A model generated the notes under the pieces. It worked only from the letters and a program-made list of their open reading frames with translations. It searched no databases and was not told the DNA's origin. A stretch of 64,000 nt of DNA from DATAEE01 sp963725145 (GTDB taxonomy: Bacteria > Acidobacteriota > Vicinamibacteria > Vicinamibacterales > 2-12-FULL-66-21), in NCBI GenBank assembly GCA_963725145.1, contig CAVRXL010000012.1, positions 496,001 to 560,000 on the forward strand, read 5' to 3'. A program made the position numbers and the translations under genes. Each line of letters opens with the position of its first letter. Positions within the stretch are counted from its first letter, which is position 1. Of this stretch, positions 35,991 to 48,600 are shown in pieces.

Positions 35991-38535
35991 GCTGCGGGCG
36001 GATTCGGGAGGCCGTCGTCGGTGACGGTGCCGTCGAGGGTCGCGCCGGCCGGTAGCGCAATGGCCTGGTCGACGCCTGCGCTGACCACCGGCGCCTGGTT
36101 CGCCGGCTGCACCGTGATGGTGACGTCATCAAACGCGCTCTGCGCGCTGTCGCTCGCCGTCAGCCGCAGCACATACGTGCCGGCTTGCGTGAAGCTCGCG
36201 GTTGTGTCGATGGCACTGGCGTTGCCAAAGCTCGCCACCCCGGGCCCGCTTACCTGACTCCACAACGTCGACGTTGTCCCGGGAGGATTCGGGAAACCGT
36301 CGTCGGTGACTGTCCCGTCGAGCGTCGCGTTCGCCGGAAGCGCAATCGTCTGGTCGATGCCGGCGCTGACCACCGGCGCCTCGTTCGCCGGCTGCACCGT
36401 GACGGTGACCTCGTCGAACGCACTCAGCGCGCTGTCGCTCGCCGTCAGCCGCAGGACGTAGGTGCCCGCCGCCGAGAAGCTCGCGCTGGTATCCACCGCA
36501 CTTGCGTTCTCGAAGGTCACCGTCCCCGGCCCACTGATCTGGGCCCACGTCGTCGTCACCGTCGCCGGCGGGCTCGGGAAGCCATCGTCGGTCACCGTGC
36601 CGTCGAGCGCCGCGTGTGCCGGAAGCGCAATCGTCTGGTCCGCACCGGCATTCACGACCGGCGCCTGGTTCGCCGGCTGCACCGTGACAGTGACCTCGTC
36701 GAACGCGCTCAGCGCGCTGTCGCTCGCCGTCAGCCGCAGCACATACGTGCCGGCGACGGAGAAGCTCGCGCTGGTATCCACGGCGTTGGCGTTTCCGAAG
36801 GTCACCGTCCCCGGCCCACCGATCTGGGCCCACGTCGTCGTCAGCGTTCCCGGTGGATTCGGGAAGCCGTCGTCGGTCACGGTCCCGTCGAGCGTCGCAC
36901 TGGCTGGCAGGGCAATCGTCTGGTCCGCGCCGGCATTCACGACCGGCGCCTGGTTCGCCGGCTGCACCGTGACGGTAACGTCGTCGAACGCACTCAGCGC
37001 GCTGTCGTTCGCCGTCAGCCGCAGGACGTAGGTGCCCGCCGCCGAGAAGCTCGCCGTCGTGTCCACCGCGCTCGCGTTCCCGAAGGTCACCGTTCCTGGC
37101 CCACTGATCTGGGTCCACGTCGTGGTCACCACTCCCGGCGGGCTCGGGAAGCCGTCGTCGGTCACCGTGCCATCGAGCGTCGCGCTGCCCGGGAGCACGA
37201 TCGTCTGGTCCACGCCGGCATTCACGACCGGCGCCTGGTTCGCCGGCTGCACCGTGACGGTAACGTCGTCGAACGCACTCAGCGCGCTGTCGTTCGCCGT
37301 CAGCCGCAGGATGTAGGTGCCCGCCGCCGAGAAACTCGCCGTCGTGTCCACCGCGCTCGCGTTCCCGAAGGTGACGGTGCCCGGGCCGCTTACCTTCGAC
37401 CAAAGCGTCGTCACGGTCGCCGGCGGGCTCGGGAAGCCGTCATCGGTCACCGTGCCATCGAGCACGGCGTTCGCCGGAAGCGCAATCGTCTGGTCGACGC
37501 CGGCGCTGACGACCGGCGCCTGGTTCGCCGGCTGGACGGTGACGGTGACCTCGTCGAACGCGCTCAGCGCGCTGTCGTTTGCCGTCAGGCGCAGGACGTA
37601 GGTGCCTGGCGCCGAGAAGCTCGCGCTGGTATCCACGGCTGCCGCATTTCCGAAGGTCACCGTCCCCGGCCCACTGATCTGGGCCCACGTCGTCGTCACC
37701 GTCGCCGGCGGGCTTGGGAAGCCGTCATCGGTCACCGTGCCGTCGAGTGCCGCACTGGCTGGCAGGGCAATCGTCTGGTCGGCGCCCGCACTGACCACCG
37801 GCGCCTGGTTCACCGGGTGGACCGTGATCGTGATCTCGTCGAACGCACTCAGCGCGCTGTCGTTCGCCGTCAGCCGCAGGACGTAGGTGCCCGCCGCCGA
37901 GAAGCTCGCGCTGGTATCCACGGCGTTGGCGTTTCCGAAGGTCACCGTCCCCGGCCCACTGATCTGGGCCCACGTCGTTGTCAGCGTCGCCGGTGGGCTC
38001 GGGAAGCCGTCGTCGGTCACCGTGCCGTCGAGTGCCGCACTGGCTGGCAGGGCAATCGTCCGGTCCGCGCCGGCGTTGACGACCGGCGCCTGGTTCGCCG
38101 GCTGCACCGTGACGGTAACGTCGTCGAACGCACTCAGCGCGCTGTCGTTCGCCGTCAGCCGCAGGACGTAGGTGCCGGCGACCGAGAAGCTCGCCGTTGT
38201 GTCCACCGCACTTGCGTTCCCGAAGGTGACGGTGCCCGGGCCGCTTACCTTCGACCAAAGCGTGGTCACCGTCGCCGGCGGGCTCGGGAAGCCGTCATCG
38301 GTCACGGTCCCGTCGAGCGTCGCACTGGCTGGCAGGGCAATCGTCTGGTCCGCGCCGGCGTTGACGACCGGCGCCTGGTTCGCCGGCTGCACCGTAACGG
38401 TAACGTCGTCGAACGCACTCAGCGCGCTGTCGTTCGCCGTCAGCCGCAGGACGTAGGTGCCCGCCGCCGAGAAGCTCGCCGTCGTATCCACGGCTGCCGC
38501 GTTCCCGAAGGTCACCGTCCCCGGCCCACTGATCT
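35987..38535 (-). CDS. Giant surface protein, third segment (PKD-like repeats)
   Basis: About 850 residues of the same gene in another frame, made only of 95-residue beta-sandwich units (numbers about 29-38 of 39). Each reads like PVVNAGADQTIALPA, LDGTVTDDGFPSPP, TTTWAQISGPGTVTFGNA, TYVLRLTANDSALSAFDDVTVTVQPANQA. This is the pattern of PKD/REJ-type extracellular modules. The N-terminal junction near 38535 is explained by one extra base in TWTRISGPG. It would not be translated separately, as there is no ribosome-binding site. Confidence 0.8.
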
Positions 38536-39697
38536 CGAGTCCACGTCGTCGTCACCGTCGCCGGTGGGTTCGGGAAGCCATCGTCGGTCACGGTCCCGTC
38601 GAGCGTCGCACTCGCTGGCAGGGCAATCGTCTGGTCGACGCCGGCGTTGACGACCGGCGCCTGGTTCGCGGGCTGCACCGTGACGGTGACCTCGTCGAAC
38701 GCGCTCAGCGCGCTGTCGTTCGCCGTCAACCGCAGCACATACGTGCCGGCGGCCGAGAAGCTGGCGGTTGTATCGACCAACGCCGCATTGCCGAAAGTCA
38801 CCGTCCCCGGCCCACCGATCTGGGTCCACGTCGTGGTCACCGTCGCCGGCGGGCTCGGGAAGCCGTCGTCGGTCACCGTGCCGTCGAGCACGGCGTTCGC
38901 CGGAAGCGCAATCGTCTGGTCGACGCCGGCGTTGACGACCGGCGCCTGGTTCGCCGGCTGCACCGTGACGGTGACCTCGTCGAACGCGCTCAGCGCGCTG
39001 TCGTTCGCCGTCAGCCGCAGGACGTAGGTGCCCGCGACCGAGAAGCTCGCGGTCGTATCGACCAACGTCGCGTTGCCGAAGGTCACCGTCCCCGGCCCAC
39101 TGATCTGGGTCCACGTCGTGGTCACTACTCCCGGCGGGCTCGGGAAGCCGTCGTCGGTCACCGTGCCGTCGAGCGCCGCACTGGCGGGTAGGGCAATCGT
39201 CTGGTCCGCGCCGGCGCTGACCACCGGCGCCTGGTTCGCCGGCTGCACCGTGACGGTGACGTCGTCGAACGCGCTCAGCGCGCTGTCGTTCGCCGTCAGC
39301 CGCAGGACGTAGGTGCCCGCCGCCGAGAAGCTCGCGCTGGTATCCACGGCGTTGGCGTTACCGAAGGTCACGGCGCCCGGTCCGCTCAACCGGATCCACG
39401 TCGTCGTCAGCGTTCCCGGCGGGTTCGGGAAGCCGTCGTCAGTCACCGTGCCGTCGAGCGTCGCATTCGCCGGAAGCGCAATCGTCTGGTCCGCGCCGGC
39501 GTTGACGACCGGTGCCTGGTTCGCGGGCCGCACCGTGACGGTGACCTCGTCGAACGCGCTCAGCGCACTGTCGTTCGCCGTCAGCCGCAGGACGTAGGTG
39601 CCCGCCGCCGAGATGCTGGCGGTTGTATCGACCAACGTCGCATTGCCGAAGGTCACCGTGCCCGGCCCACTGATCTGGGTCCACGTCGTGGTCACCG
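38536..39697 (-). CDS. Giant surface protein, second segment (PKD-like repeats)
   Basis: Roughly 387 residues, four PKD-like units, in a third frame. The upstream junction near 39697 shows one extra A in the PPAAVTTTW coding sequence, after which the first segment reads into nonsense (ASGDHDVDPDQW). The downstream junction is at about 38535. The repeats continue in register across both breaks, which is the main evidence that the pieces are one gene. Confidence 0.78.
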
Positions 39698-42600
39698 CTC
39701 GCCGGCGGATTCGGGAAGCCGTCGTCGGTCACCGTCCCGTCCAGCGCGGCGATGGCCGGGAGCGTGATCGTCTGGTCCACTCCCGCACCCACCACCGGCG
39801 GCTGATTCGCCGGCGTCGCGACGACGGTAATAGTCACGTCATCGAACGCGCTCAGCGCGCTGTCGCTCGCCGACAGCCGCAGCACATACGTGCCGGCGAC
39901 CGAGAAGCTGGCGGTCGTGTCGACCAAGGCTGCGTTACCGAAGGTGACCGTGCCGGGGCCACTCACCTTGGCCCAGCTCACCGTCACGACTCCCGGCGGA
40001 TTCGGCAGCCCGTCGTCGGTCACGGTCCCGTCGAGCATCACGCTCGCGGGCAGCGTGATCGTCTGATCGCCGTCGGCGCTCACGGCGGGCGCCAGGTTCG
40101 CCGGCTGCACCGTGATGGTGACTTCATCCGAAACGCTCAGCGCACTGTCGCTCGCCGTCAGCCGCAGCACATACGTGCCCGGCGCGGTAAAGCTCGCCGT
40201 CGTGTCCACCGCGCTCGCGTTCCCGAAGGTCACGACCCCCGGCCCACTGAGCTGGGTCCACGTCGTGGTCACCACTCCCGGCGGGCTCGGGAAGCCGTCG
40301 TCGGTCACGGTCCCGTCGAGCGCGGCGTTCGCCGGAAGCGCAATCGTCTGGTCGACGCCCGCGCTGACCACCGGTGGCTGATTCACCGGTTGCACCGTGA
40401 CGGTGACGTCGTCGAAGGCGCTCAGCGCGCTGTCGTTCGCCGTCAGCCGCAGCACATACGTGCCCGCTGCTGAGAAGCTCGCCGTTGTGTCTATCGCCGC
40501 CGCATTCCCGAACGTAACGACGCCCGGCCCGCTCACCGGCGTCCACGTCGTGGTCACCACTCCGGGCGGGCTCGGGAACCCATCGTCGGTGACTGTCCCG
40601 TCGAGCGTCGCGCTGCCCGGGAGCACGATCGTCTGGTCGAGTCCCGCGTTTACCGCAGGACGCTGGTTCACCGGGTGAACCGTGATCGTGATCTCGTCGA
40701 ACGCGGTGAGGACGCTGTCACTCGCGGTCAGCCGGAGCACGTAGGTCCCGGCCACGGAGAAGCTGGCGGTCGTATCGGCCAGCGCGGCATTGCCGAAGGT
40801 GACCGTGCCCGGGCCGCTGGTCATCGTCCACGTGGTCGTCACGGTCGCCGGCGGGCTCGGGAAGCCGTCGTCGGTCACCGTGCCGTCGAGCACGGCGTTC
40901 GCCGGAAGCGCAATCGTCTGGTCGACGCCGGCGCTGACCACCGGCGCCTGGTTCGCCGGCTGCACCGTGACGGTGACCTCGTCGAACGCGCTCAGCGCGC
41001 TGTCGCTCGCCGTCAGCCGCAGGACGTAGGTGCCCGCCGCCGAGAAGCTCGCGGTCGTGTCGACCGCGCTCGCATTCCCGAAGGTCACCGTCCCCGGCCC
41101 ACTGATCCGGGTCCACGTGGTCGTGACGGTCGCAGGTGGACTCGGGAACCCGTCGTCGGTCACGGTCCCGTCGAGCGTCGCGCTGCCCGGGAGCACGATC
41201 GTCTGGTCGAGTCCCGCGCTGACCACCGGCGCCTGGTTCGCCGGCTGGACGGTGACGGTGACCTCGTCGAACGCGCTCAGCGCGCTGTCATTCGCCGTCA
41301 GTCGCAGGACGTAGGTGCCCGCCGCCGAGAAGCTCGCCGTCGTGTCGACCGCGCTCGCATTCCCGAAGGTCACCGTCCCCGGCCCACTGATCCGGGTCCA
41401 CGTTGTCGTCAGCGTTCCGGGCGGGTTCGGGAAGCCGTCGTCGGTCACGGTCCCGTCGAGCGTCGCGTTGCCGGGGAGGGCGATCGTCTGGTCCGCGCCG
41501 GCGTTGACGACCGGCGCCTGGTTCGCCGGCTGCACCGTGACGGTGACCTCGTCGAACGCACTCAGCGCACTGTCGCTCGCCGTCAGCCGCAGGACGTAGG
41601 TGCCTGGCGCCGAGAAGCTCGCGCTGGTATCCACCGCACTCGCGTTCCCGAAGGTGACGGTGCCCGGCCCACTGATCTGGGTCCACGTCGTGGTCACGAC
41701 TCCTGGCGGGCTCGGGAAGCCGTCATCGGTCACGGTCCCGTCGAGCGTCGCGCTCGCTGGCAGGGCGATCGTCTGGTCCGCGCCGGCGTTGACGACCGGC
41801 GCCTGGTTCGCCGGCTGCACCGTGACGGTGACCTCGTCGAACGCGCTCAGCGCGCTGTCGCTCGCCGTCAGCCGCAGGACGTAGGTGCCCGCGACCGAGA
41901 AGCTCGCGGTCGTATCGACCAACGTCGCATTGCCGAAGGTCACCGTCCCCGGCCCACTGATCTGGGTCCACGTCGTGGTCACTACTCCCGGCGGGCTCGG
42001 GAAGCCGTCGTCGGTCACCGTGCCGTCGAGCGCCGCACTGGCGGGCAGGGCAATCGTCTGGTCCGCGCCGGCGTTGACGACCGGCGCCTGGTTCGCCGGC
42101 TGCACCGTGACGGTGACGTCGTCAAACGCACTCAGCGCGCTGTCGTTCGCCGTCAGCCGGAGGACGTAGATGCCAGCTGCCGAGAAGCTCGCCGTCGTAT
42201 CCACCGCGTTGGCGTTTCCGAAGGTCACCGTCCCCGGCCCACTGATCTGGGTCCACGTCGTGGTCACCACTCCCGGCGGGCTCGGGAAGCCGTCGTCGGT
42301 CACCGTGCCGTCGAGCGTCGCGCTGCCGGGGAGGGCGATCGTCTGGTCGACGCCCGCGCTGACCACCGGCGCCTGGTTCGCCGGCTGTACGGTGACGATG
42401 ACCTCGTCGAACGCGCTCAGCGCGCTGTCGCTCGCCGTCAGCCGCAGCACATACGTGCCCGCTGCCGAGAAGCTGGCGGTTGTATCGACTAACGCCGCAT
42501 TACCGAAGGTCACCGTCCCCGGCCCACTGATCTGGGTCCACGTCGTGGCCACCACTCCCGGCGGGTTTGGGAAGCCGTCGTCGGTCACCGTGCCATCGAG

Positions 42601-45600
42601 CAGGGCGCTCGCCGGAAGCGCAATCGTCTGGTCGACGCCGGCGCTGACCACCGGCGCCTGGTTCGCCGGTTGCACCGTAACGGTGACCTCGTCGAACGCA
42701 CTCAGCGCGCTGTCGCTCGCCGTCAGGCGCAGGACGTAGGTGCCCGCCGCAGAGAAACTCGCCGTCGTATCCACGGCTGCGGCGTTCCCGAAGGTCGCGG
42801 TCCCCGGCCCACTGATCTGCGCCCACGTCGTTGTCACCGTCGCCGGCGGATTCGGGAAGCCGTCGTCGGTTACCGTGCCGTCGAGCACGACGTTCGCCGG
42901 AAGCGCAATCGTCTGGTCGACGCCGGCATTCACGACCGGCGCCTGGTTCGCCGGCTGCACCGTGATGGTGACCTCGTCGAACGCCGTCAGCGCGCTGTCG
43001 CTCGCCGTCAGCCGCAGCACATACGCGCCGGCGACGGAGAAGCTCGCGCTGGTATCCACGGCGTTGGCGTTTCCGAAGGTGACGGTGCCCGGCCCACTGA
43101 TCTGGGCCCACGTCGTCGTCAGCGTTCCTGGCGGATTCGGGAAGCCGTCGTCGGTCACCGTGCCGTCGAGCACGGCGTTCGCCGGAAGCGAAATCGTCTG
43201 GTCGATGCCGGCGTTGACGACCGGCGCCTGGTTCGCCGGCTGCACCGTGACAGTGACCTCGTCGAACACACTCAGCGCACTGTCGCTCGCCGTCAGCCGC
43301 AGGACGTAGGCGCCTGCCGTCGAGAAGCTCGCCGTCGTGTCGATCGCGCTCGCGTTCCCGAAGGTGACGGTGCCCGGGCCGCTTACCTTCGACCAAAGCG
43401 TCGTCACTGTCGCCGGCGGATTCGGGAAGCCGTCGTCGGTCACGGTCCCGTCGAGTGCCGCACTCGCTGGCAGGGCAATCGTCTGGTCGATGCCGGCATT
43501 GACGACCGGCGCCTGGTTCGCCGGCTGCACCGTGACGGTGACCTCGTCGAACGCACTCAGCGCGCTGTCGCTCGCCGTCAGCCGCAGGACATACGTGCCG
43601 GCGACCGAGAAGCTCGCGGTCGTATCGACCAACGTCGCATTGCCGAACGTGACGGTGCCCGGGCCGCTGGTCATCGTCCAAGTCGTCGTGACCGCCGCCG
43701 GGGGATTCGGCAAGCCGTCATCGGTCACCGTGCCGTCGAGCGTCGCTGCGGCCGGCAGCGCAATCGTCTGATCGGGACCGGCATTGACGACCGGCGCCGT
43801 GTTAGCGGCCTGGACCGTGACGGTGACCTCGTCGAACGCACTCAGCGCGCTGTCGCTCGCCGTCAGCCGCAGGACATAGGTGCCGGCGACCGAGAAGCTC
43901 GCGGTCGTATCGACCAACGTCGCATTGCCGAACGTGACGGTGCCCGGGCCGCTGGTCATCGTCCAAGTCGTCGTGACCGCCGCCGGGGGATTCGGCAAGC
44001 CGTCATCGGTCACCGTGCCGTCGAGCGTCGCTGCGGCCGGCAGCGCAATCGTCTGATCGGGACCGGCATTGACGACCGGCGCCGTGTTAGCGGCCTGGAC
44101 CGTGACGGTGACCTCGTCGAACGCACTCAGCGCGCTGTCACTCGCAGTCAGCCGCAGGACATAGGTGCCGGCGACCGAGAAGCTCGCGGTCGTATCGACC
44201 AACGTCGCATTGCCGAAGGTGACAGTGCCCGGACCACTGGTCATCGTCCACGTCGTCGTGACGGCGGCGGGCGGCGCGGGCAACCCGTCATCGGTCACCG
44301 TGCCGTCGAGCGTCGCCGAAGCGGGGAGCGTGATCGCCTGATCGGGACCGGCATTGACGACTGGCGCCGTGTTAGCGGCCTCGACGGTGACGGTGAGCTC
44401 GTCGAAGGCGCTCAGAATGCTGTCGCTCGCGGTCAACCGCAGCACGTAGGTGCCGGCCATCGAGAAGCTGGCGGTCGTGTCAACGGCGGACGCATTGCCA
44501 AACGTCACCACGCCCGGGCCGCTGACCTGGCCCCAGGTGGTCGTGACTGTTGCCGGCGGACTCGGCAGCCCGTCATCGGTCACCGTGCCGTCCAGCATCG
44601 CCGAGGCGGGGAGCGCGATCGTTTGATCCGGACCGGCGTTCACCACCGGCGCGGTGTTAGCCGCCTGGACGATGACCGTGAGCTCGTCGAAGACACTCAG
44701 CGCGCTGTCGCTCGCGGTCAGCCGAAGTACATAGGTGCCGGCTTCGGAGAATGTAGCTGTCGTGTGGACGCCAGTCGGATCGCCAAATATCACGGCGCCC
44801 GGGCCGCTCGTCATCGTCCACGCGGTCGTGACGACCGCGGGCGGGCTCGGAAGGCCGTCATCGGTGACCGTGCCCCCGAGCATCACCGCGGCCGGCAGCG
44901 TGATCGTCTGATCGGGACCGGCGTTGACGACCGGCGCCTGATTCACGGCCGGCGCCGGCTCGACGACCACTATCACTTCGTCGCTGCCACCGACGGCGCC
45001 GTCATGGGCTCTGAGGTGCAGCACGTACGTGCCGGCCGCGGAAAACGTGGCGATCGTATCGACTGCCAAACGATCCGCGAAGGTCACGGTGCCCGGACCG
45101 TCGACCTGCATCCAGCTGGTCGTAACCGCCGCTGGAATCGGCAGGCCATCGTCGCTCACCGTGCCGTCGAGCGTCGCAGACGCCGGCAGCGTGATGGTCT
45201 GGTCGCTGCCGGCGTTGACGATTGGAGTCTGGTTGATCGGCGCCGGCGGCTGGACCACTACGGTGACCTCGTCACTCGCACCGAGTGCGCCATCACTGGC
45301 AGTGAGCCGCAGCACGTACGTGCCCGCGACGGCGAAGCTCGCCATCGCGTCAACCGCTGCCGAATCGACGAACGTCACCGTGCCCGGTCCGTCTACGACG
45401 CTCCAGCTGTGGGTGACCACGCCCGGAGGCACGGGCCATCCGTCGTCGACAACGGTTCCATCGAGTACGACACCGGCTGGCCAGATGACCGTCCGATCGA
45501 TGCCGGCGTCCACAGTAGGGCCGACGTTGTCGGAGTCATCAATTGGCGCGGTCGACGCGACCCATTCGGGGCCAGGCGGTGACCCGCCGACGCGCAGCTC

Positions 45601-48600
45601 GCCGTTGCTTGGTCCCCCCAACGCGCCCGAGCTATCTCCGAGGCTTGTCCCCATGCCCTCATCGAAGTGGTACAGGGCCACGGTGTTGCCATCGGATGTG
45701 AACGGCGCCGACGGACGGACGAACGGCTCGGCGTATCGCAGCCCGTTCGAGATTCGAAGCTCATCGATCCATCCGCGATAGCTTCCGCCCGGCCCGCCGA
45801 GCCCGTGTTTCTCGGCGCCGAGCACGAGGAAGGGATCGTTCGGCGAGCTGGTCGGCCGGTCGTTGCGATAGCTGACATCCCCTGCCGGACCCTGTCCGCT
45901 CGCGTCGAGCAACCCGTCGACGTAGAGCTGCAGGCGCCCATCGGACAACCGGCGTGTCACTGCCACGTGATGCCAGGCCCCGTCCGCGACGTTCGTCGAT
46001 CCGACGATCGTCTGCTCACTGAGCGCGGTCCCCACTCCGAACGCCAGCCGGCCCTCCCCGAGCGAAACACCGTAGTCGCCAAAGTCGCCGGCGCCCGAAA
46101 TATCTCGATCGATCAGGATGTTCCCCTGCAGCCAGTTGGAGGCGGCCGGCGAAATGGGACCGGCTGTGTTGTCTCCTGGATTGGCGCGCATCCACCATTC
46201 GATCGTGAAGTCGGTCGCCCCGACGTCGGCTGGAACCTCGGGTGCGTCGATGAGGATCTTGACGCGGTCGATATCGCCGAACCCGTGGCCGAAGAACTGC
46301 AGCGCGGTGCCTGCCACCCACGCGGTGACGTCATCCTGGGCGGTGAGTGCGCCATCCGAGGCTGTCAGGCGAAGCACGTAGGTCCCCGCGGCGGAAAAGG
46401 TTACGGTCGTGTCGACTGCCGCAGGATTCGCAAACGCGACCGCTGCCGGACCGCTCACCAGGCTCCACGCGGTCGTGACGGCACCAGGTGGCGCCGGGAT
46501 TCCATCGTCGATGACCGTTCCATCGAGCGCCGCGACCGATGGAAGCGTGATCGCTTGATTGATGCCAGCGCTGACCGTCGGAGGCTGATTGGCGACGACG
46601 AGAACGGTGATGTCGTCGAGAGTTTCCAACTCCCCGTCGTTGGCGACCAGACGCAGGACGTAGATCCCCGGTGTCGCGAAGGTCGCCGTCGTGTCGACCT
46701 CCATCTCTTGAGCGAACGTGACGGCCGCCGGACCGTTGGCAACGACCCATTGGGTCTGGACTCGGCCAGGGTTCACCGGCCGTCCGTCGTCGCTCACGGT
46801 GCCGTCCAGCGACACTATGGCGGGGAACAGGATCGTCTGGTCGGCGCCCACATCGACGGTCGGCGCCTGGTTCGGAAAGTCCGCGACGATGGTCAGGTCG
46901 TCAGTCGTGCTGAGCGCGCCGTCACTGGCCGTCAGCCGCAACACGTACGTTCCTGGAACCGTGAACCTGGCCGTCGTGGACGCCGCCGCAGCATCGGCGA
47001 ACGTGACGGCGCCCTCTCCGCTCACCACGCTCCAGGTCGTGGTCACGGCGCCCGGAGGCGCGGGTTCGCCGTCGTCTGTGACGGTCGGCTCGAGCACCGC
47101 ATCCGCTGGCAGCGGAAGGATCTGATCGGGGCCGGCGTTGACTCCGGGCGGTTGATTCCCTGGCAGTACGACGACCGTCACATTGTCAGAGGCGCTGAGC
47201 GCGCCGTCCGTAGCCGTGAGTCGCAGCACGTAGGTACCCGGCGTTGCGAACGCGGCCGTGGTATCGACCGCCGCTGGATCGCCGAAGGTGACTGGCGCCG
47301 ATGTCGCCGACCATGCAAACAGGTTGGATAGCGTGCTTCGCGCGGTGCCGCCGGTACCTACCGCGGCGACCGCCGCCTGGAAGAGGATTCCATGGCTCAG
47401 ACCCGATCCCAGGCGCGTCGTGAGATCCTCTCGGATCTTGCCGTCGGCTTGCGGGCCTGGTTTCCCGAGAGTTATTACCTTGAACGGTTGGGCGGAACCG
47501 ATCAGATATAGCTCCAAATCGTACCGCACGACGAGGGGCATGCCGCTCGAGGTCGCGGCGTGGTCGGGCGATGGGTCGAATTCCACTATCGTCGGATTGA
47601 TGACGACGTTCGCCGGCCCACTGACCATGCTCCACGCGACGCTGACCGCCCCCGGCGGTACGGGCCATCCGTCATCGATGACCGTGGCATCGAGGATCGC
47701 ACCCGCCGGCATCGTGATGGTCTGGTCGGCGCCGGCGTCGACGACCGGCGCGGTGAAAGTGACGTAGGTGGCCGTGTAAGTGGTGTTGGTGTCAGGGGTC
47801 GTGATCGCGTGCGTTGCGGCCCCGCCGTCGGACCAGGAGACGAACCGATACGTGCTGTCGCCGAAGGCCTGCGGTGAGACGACGCCAAGCGCGCGCAGCA
47901 ACCCCACGACGCTCGTGACGCTGGTGGGGGTCGTGACGGGTTGACCATCCAGCGTGACCTGCAGGCCCGGAGGCACGGTCGCCAGAGTGATCACGGCGGT
48001 GTTGGGCCTGACGTCGACGAACGTCGTCGTCGAGAGGCCGCCTGAATCCGTTACCGTCAGGAAGACGCGATACCACACGTTCGCGGACGTCTCGCCGATG
48101 TTCGGGATCGCGAACGTGCCGTCGCTTATGCCTGGCGTGTCCGGCATGGCCGGATGGGCGTGCGTGTCGTGGTGGAAGTCGATCCGCCACTGCAGGGCGC
48201 TCGGGGCGAGATTCCCGTCCTCCTGGTCGGTCCCGGTTCCGGAGAACGCCAGTGTCGTCCCAGCGGAGTACGTCGTCGTGGCCGCCGGCGTCACGATTGT
48301 CGCAATCGGAGGCGTGTTGACCGTGACTGTGAGGACCGCGGAGTTGCTCGTGACGCTTCCAGCCGAATTGGTCACGCGGCAGCGGTACGTCGAATTGTTG
48401 TCCGTGAGGTCAGCCGGCGGCGTTGTGTAGGAAGGTGACGTGGCACCCGCGATATCTGCGCCGTTCTTCTGCCACTGGTAGGAAAGCGGCGCCAGACCGG
48501 TCGCGCTCACGCTGAACGTCGCTCGTCCGCCAACCGTCACCGTCCGATTCGTCGGGTGCTGGTATATCTCCGGCGGCGTGGTGCCGCTAGGCAGGATCTT

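Larger units (their letters stand above)
35545..47755 (-). repeat. Array of about 39 PKD-like coding repeats (285 bp)
   Basis: Units are 285 bases (95 codons). I count 39 from the recurring A-G-x-D-Q-T-I motif. Those nearest the 3' end and centre are most alike. The unit ending at 43800 and those at 43801-44085 and 44086-44370 are almost the same base for base. N-terminal units (46,300-47,700) are more diverged. A LamG domain (about 45540-46310) and a roughly 300-base foreign stretch inside the first unit (about 47290-47590) interrupt it. Confidence 0.9.

Noticed and set aside
36185..38650. Long plus-strand ORF of 821 codons opposite the repeat array
   Set aside because: It is a shadow of the 285-bp repeats: because the unit is a multiple of three, an antisense frame without stops in one unit stays open through all. 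The product is Arg-rich and low in hydrophobic order.
42670..45582. Plus-strand ORF of 970 codons
   Set aside because: Same cause as above: antisense of the PKD-like array, with no ribosome-binding site and an Arg/His/Gly-rich translation.
35545..47755. CRISPR array or other noncoding satellite
   Set aside because: The 285-bp units have no short repeat/spacer structure and encode a continuous PKD-like protein pattern.
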